A stretch of DNA of 64,000 nucleotides from Variovorax paradoxus_P (GTDB lineage Bacteria > Pseudomonadota > Gammaproteobacteria > Burkholderiales > Burkholderiaceae_C), in NCBI RefSeq assembly GCF_050627025.1, contig NZ_CP192472.1. One strand, 5' to 3'. Every line of letters starts with the position of its first letter. Positions within the stretch are counted from its first letter, which is position 1. The position numbers were made by a program, and so were the translations under genes. Below, piece by piece: positions 61,351-64,000 of the stretch. Below the pieces are notes generated by a model. That model did not search any database and was not told the origin of the DNA. It worked only from the letters and a program-made list of their open reading frames with translations.

Positions 61351-62666
61351 GCCGTTACCTCGGAAGCCATCGCCTTCGCCCAGGCACGAAACTGGTTGCG
61401 CATGAGCAGCTCGTTGGTGCCGTTGGTGGTGACGGTGGCCTGCGCAAGTTCGGCTTCATCGAAGTTGCGATGCAGGCTCACCCACTCGTTGCCGCCGGCG
61501 CGCAGCCCCTGCTGGATGCTCTCGAACAGGTGAACGTCGTCGTGTGCGACCACCGACATCGGCGAGAACACGAGACGGTTGTAGCTCATCGCCCGTTCGA
61601 AGAGCAGCGCCGGCGCGCCCGCTGCGCGGAAGCTCCAGGCCTCGATCAGCGTGCGGTCGGCAGCCAGCGGCCTGATCACGCGAATGGCCTGCGGCGAGCC
61701 CTTTACCGACAGGCTCGGATACAAAACCGAGTTCTGCGGCGAGCGCTGCAAGATGTCGGCTGCGCGCTCCGCACCGTGCGCGGCCTGCATGGCGGCTTCG
61801 TATTCGGGCAACTGCGCATAGTTGGAGTGAATGCTGAAGTTGACGCCCAGAACGCTGTGGCCATTGGCGAACACGCGCCCGCCCATCTTGTCGAAAAACT
61901 CATAGCCGGAGCCGAAGGGCAATATCTGCTCCATCGCCATTGGCTTCGGGTCGGTGGGCGCATGCCCCTCCCACAGCGCCTCGGCCGCCTTGGTGGCCGA
62001 TTCGTGGGTGGACATCGGATGGACCGTGTCGTTGATGTTCTCGAGGTACATCTTCCAGTTGCAATGGACGATGTTGCGCAACACGCCGCCGCCTACCGTG
62101 AGCTTGCCCTCGGGCGAACGATCGACCATGTTGTCGATGGCGCCGAGCACCTCGCCAAAATAATCTTCAAACGAAGGGCCGGCATCGGAAAGTCGCACGA
62201 ACACGAAGTCGCGGTACACCTTCACGTGTTTCACCACCGACAGCCCCTGCCCCGATTCGCAGGCCTTCAACTGGGTGCCCTCGTAGCCGTTCTTCAACGG
62301 CAGGCCGAGCGGCGCGCCATCGAGCTTGTAGGTCCACGCATGATAGGGGCAGCGGAAGAACCGGCCGGTGTTGCCGCTCTCGTCTGTGACCAGCTGCGTG
62401 CCCTTGTGGGCGCAGCGGTTGTACATGACGTGCACGGCGCCATCGGGCTGCCGCACCATCAGCAAAGGCCGGCCCGCCACCTCTTGCGTCACGAAATCGC
62501 CCGCCTCCGGCACCTGGCTCGCATGGCCGAGGAAGACCCAGGTGTTCGCGAACAGGCGCTCCTGCTCGAGCGCAAAGATCTCGTCGCTCAGGTACAGGTC
62601 GCGGTGCACGCGATCGTCCTGCACCAGGGCTGCAATGCGCTCGGGATGATGGCGGTAGCTGGTCAT
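61347..62666 (-). CDS. Aromatic-ring-hydroxylating dioxygenase, Rieske alpha subunit
   Basis: A 439-residue oxygenase subunit. The Rieske [2Fe-2S] ligands are Cys85-His87 and Cys106-His109. The mononuclear iron site shows Asp213 bridging, and His216 and His221 in NINDTVHPMSTH. It adds both atoms of O2 to a ring or related substrate. It resembles the alpha subunits that handle carboxylated aromatics, but I cannot assign the substrate. It is flanked on both sides by Liv-type binding proteins, and the beta subunit follows with a 4-base overlap. Confidence 0.92.
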   Translation of the reverse strand: MTSYRHHPERIAALVQDDRVHRDLYLSDEIFALEQERLFANTWVFLGHASQVPEAGDFVTQEVAGRPLLMVRQPDGAVHVMYNRCAHKGTQLVTDESGNTGRFFRCPYHAWTYKLDGAPLGLPLKNGYEGTQLKACESGQGLSVVKHVKVYRDFVFVRLSDAGPSFEDYFGEVLGAIDNMVDRSPEGKLTVGGGVLRNIVHCNWKMYLENINDTVHPMSTHESATKAAEALWEGHAPTDPKPMAMEQILPFGSGYEFFDKMGGRVFANGHSVLGVNFSIHSNYAQLPEYEAAMQAAHGAERAADILQRSPQNSVLYPSLSVKGSPQAIRVIRPLAADRTLIEAWSFRAAGAPALLFERAMSYNRLVFSPMSVVAHDDVHLFESIQQGLRAGGNEWVSLHRNFDEAELAQATVTTNGTNELLMRNQFRAWAKAMASEVTA

Positions 62667-62687
62667 CGGCGGAGGCTCTGCTCGTTG

Positions 62688-63833
62688 TCAGGGAACCAGC
62701 TTCCACTGGCCCTTGTTCATCTGCACGATCACCACGCCGCGCTGGTCGGAACCATAGCGATCGTCGGCCTTGAAGTTGTAGACGCCGTGCGTGCCCACCA
62801 AGTCCTTCGTGCTGACGATCGCGTCGCGCAGCGCCGTGCGGTATTGCGGCGTGCCCGGCTCGCCCTTGGTACGCGAGGCGGCATCTGCCAGCAGTAGGTA
62901 GGCGTCGTATGTGTAGGAGGAGAAGGCATCGGTCGGTACCGCTCCGTTCACCTTCTGGTAGGCGTTCCGAAAGCCCATCGACACTTTCTTGATGGGATTG
63001 CTGTCGGGCAGCTGGTCTGCCACCAGCACAGGGCCGCTCGGCACCTGCAGGCCTTCGATGGAGGCGCCGCCCACGCGCACGAAGTCGGCGTTGATGAGCC
63101 CGTGCGTCCCGTAGATCTTGCCCTTGTAGCCGCGATCGGCAAGCGCGATGTAGGGCAACGCACCGGGTGTGCCCGAGTTGCCCGCAAAGACGGCATCGGG
63201 CCGGGCCGCGACGATCTTCAGCACCTGCCCTGCCACCGACGAATCGCTGCGCGCATAGCGCTCGTTGGCCACCACCTTGATACCGGCCTTGTCGGCGCTC
63301 TTTACAAGCGAGTCGTAGGCCAGGTCGCCGAGTGCGTCGGAAAAGCCAATGAAGGCCACGGTTTTCACACCGGACTTCTGCATGCGCTCGACCACCCCGG
63401 CGACCATGAGCGGGAACGGCTGCGACACAGTGACGGTCCACGCGCCCTCGGGGCCGGCAATGGTCACGGGCGTGGGCGAGATGAGCGGTGTATTGAGTTC
63501 GCGCGCCACGGAGGCAATGGCCATTGCGCCCGGTACGCCTGACGTGCCGATGAGCACGTCGACCTTGTCTTCAGTCACGAGCTTGCGTGCGTTGCGCCCG
63601 GCTGTCGTTGGGTCGGATGCATCGTCGAGCACGATGAGCTGGACCTTGCGGCCGCCGATTTCCGGATGCTCCGCAATGGCTGCGCGTATGCCCTTTTCGT
63701 ACGGCACGCCGAGCGCCGCGACAGGGCCTGAAAGCGAGCTGATGAAGCCGATCTTCAGGTCGGCTGCCATGGCTTGTGCGGCGGCCATTGAGATGCTGGC
63801 GAGGCCGAGGACTCGAACTAGGTTCTGTTTCAT
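62688..63833 (-). CDS. Liv-type periplasmic substrate-binding protein (2)
   Basis: A 381-residue type I binding protein with a signal peptide (about residues 1-23, AMA). Its start KIGFISSLSGPVAALGVPYEKGIRAA and its C-terminal region are clearly paralogous to the protein at 59679-60842, with many identical blocks (TTAGRNARKLV, IGTSGVPGAMAIA). It lies 21 bases upstream of the Rieske alpha gene in the same direction. It may have a different ligand from protein 1 and share the pump. ATG 63833 is chosen; 16 upstream codons are in frame. Confidence 0.9.
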   Translation of the reverse strand: MKQNLVRVLGLASISMAAAQAMAADLKIGFISSLSGPVAALGVPYEKGIRAAIAEHPEIGGRKVQLIVLDDASDPTTAGRNARKLVTEDKVDVLIGTSGVPGAMAIASVARELNTPLISPTPVTIAGPEGAWTVTVSQPFPLMVAGVVERMQKSGVKTVAFIGFSDALGDLAYDSLVKSADKAGIKVVANERYARSDSSVAGQVLKIVAARPDAVFAGNSGTPGALPYIALADRGYKGKIYGTHGLINADFVRVGGASIEGLQVPSGPVLVADQLPDSNPIKKVSMGFRNAYQKVNGAVPTDAFSSYTYDAYLLLADAASRTKGEPGTPQYRTALRDAIVSTKDLVGTHGVYNFKADDRYGSDQRGVVIVQMNKGQWKLVP

Positions 63834-63882
63834 CTTGGTTGCTCCGGCTTGCGTTGCTTCGTGGGAAAAACAAGGCCTCATC

Positions 63883-64000
63883 TCAGGGCACCAGCTTCCA
63901 CTGGCCCTTCTCGAGCTTCACGACGACACGTGAACGCTCATCGGAGCCGTAGCGGTCATTCGGCTTGAAGTTGTAGACCGAGTGCGTGCCGACCAATTCC
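63883..64000 (-). CDS. Third Liv-type binding protein, C-terminal part only (cut by window end)
   Basis: The final 38 complete codons before TGA at 63883-63885 read ELVGTHSVYNFKPNDRYGSDERSR and end KGQWKLVP. They match the C termini of the binding proteins at 59679 and 62688. The gene continues beyond 64000 on the minus strand, so the cluster has at least three paralogues. It lies 49 bases upstream of binding protein 2. Confidence 0.88.
   Translation of the reverse strand, partial: ELVGTHSVYNFKPNDRYGSDERSRVVVKLEKGQWKLVP

Overview
The window is a GC-rich (about two thirds G+C by eye), densely coded bacterial chromosome segment with no insertion sequence, phage block, rRNA or CRISPR array. The order polA - DUF2782 - thrB - BPSS1780-family membrane protein, the DUF3999/DUF2339 pair and the many Liv-type transporters and LysR regulators all point to a Burkholderiales betaproteobacterium. 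A Variovorax-like Comamonadaceae is my best guess, made from protein resemblance and not from a database search.

Layout. 1-4.3 kb: tail of a drug/metabolite exporter, a rhodanese, then a four-gene operon (DUF2796 protein, ABC ATPase, FtsX-type permease, DUF3299 protein) resembling the Vibrio zinc-related zrg set. 4.3-16.7 kb: an amino-acid scavenging stretch with two M20 carboxypeptidases, a DauA-like and a DadA-like FAD dehydrogenase, an Asp/Glu racemase, an acidic amino-acid binding protein, a ZIP transporter, a secreted dienelactone hydrolase and three local regulators (one XRE-cupin, two LysR). 16.7-33.6 kb: MFS exporter, then housekeeping genes (polA, thrB, uvrD, guaC), two large membrane proteins of unknown role, a hydrolase and tRNA-Ala(CGC). 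33.9-36.3 kb: a NarL-type sensor kinase and regulator. 36.4-47.4 kb: a complete-looking tad/flp (type IVb pilus) locus on the minus strand with three tandem Flp pilins plus a fourth, shorter Flp-like gene. 47.7-50.4 kb: an SDR, tRNA-Lys(CTT) and a chemoreceptor. 50.5-52.7 kb: small unknown genes and an HTH regulator. 52.7-64 kb: a minus-strand catabolic region with an SDR-MarR-thioesterase operon, an acyl-CoA ligase, a Liv-type ABC transporter (permease, fused permease-ATPase, ATPase), three paralogous binding proteins (one cut by the window end) and a two-subunit Rieske dioxygenase.

How it fits together. The right end reads as a self-contained uptake and degradation module for an unidentified, probably aromatic or other cyclic acid: binding proteins and Liv pump import it, the Rieske oxygenase hydroxylates it, the ligase makes a CoA thioester, and the SDR and thioesterase process it. 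A MarR repressor probably acts at a 13-bp palindrome in front of its own operon. The left part looks like D- and acidic amino-acid recovery; its clearest regulatory signal is a set of three TTGC-N6-GCAA sites between the XRE-cupin gene and the DauA-like gene. The two-component pair runs convergently into the tad locus and may control it, but nothing in the sequence proves that.
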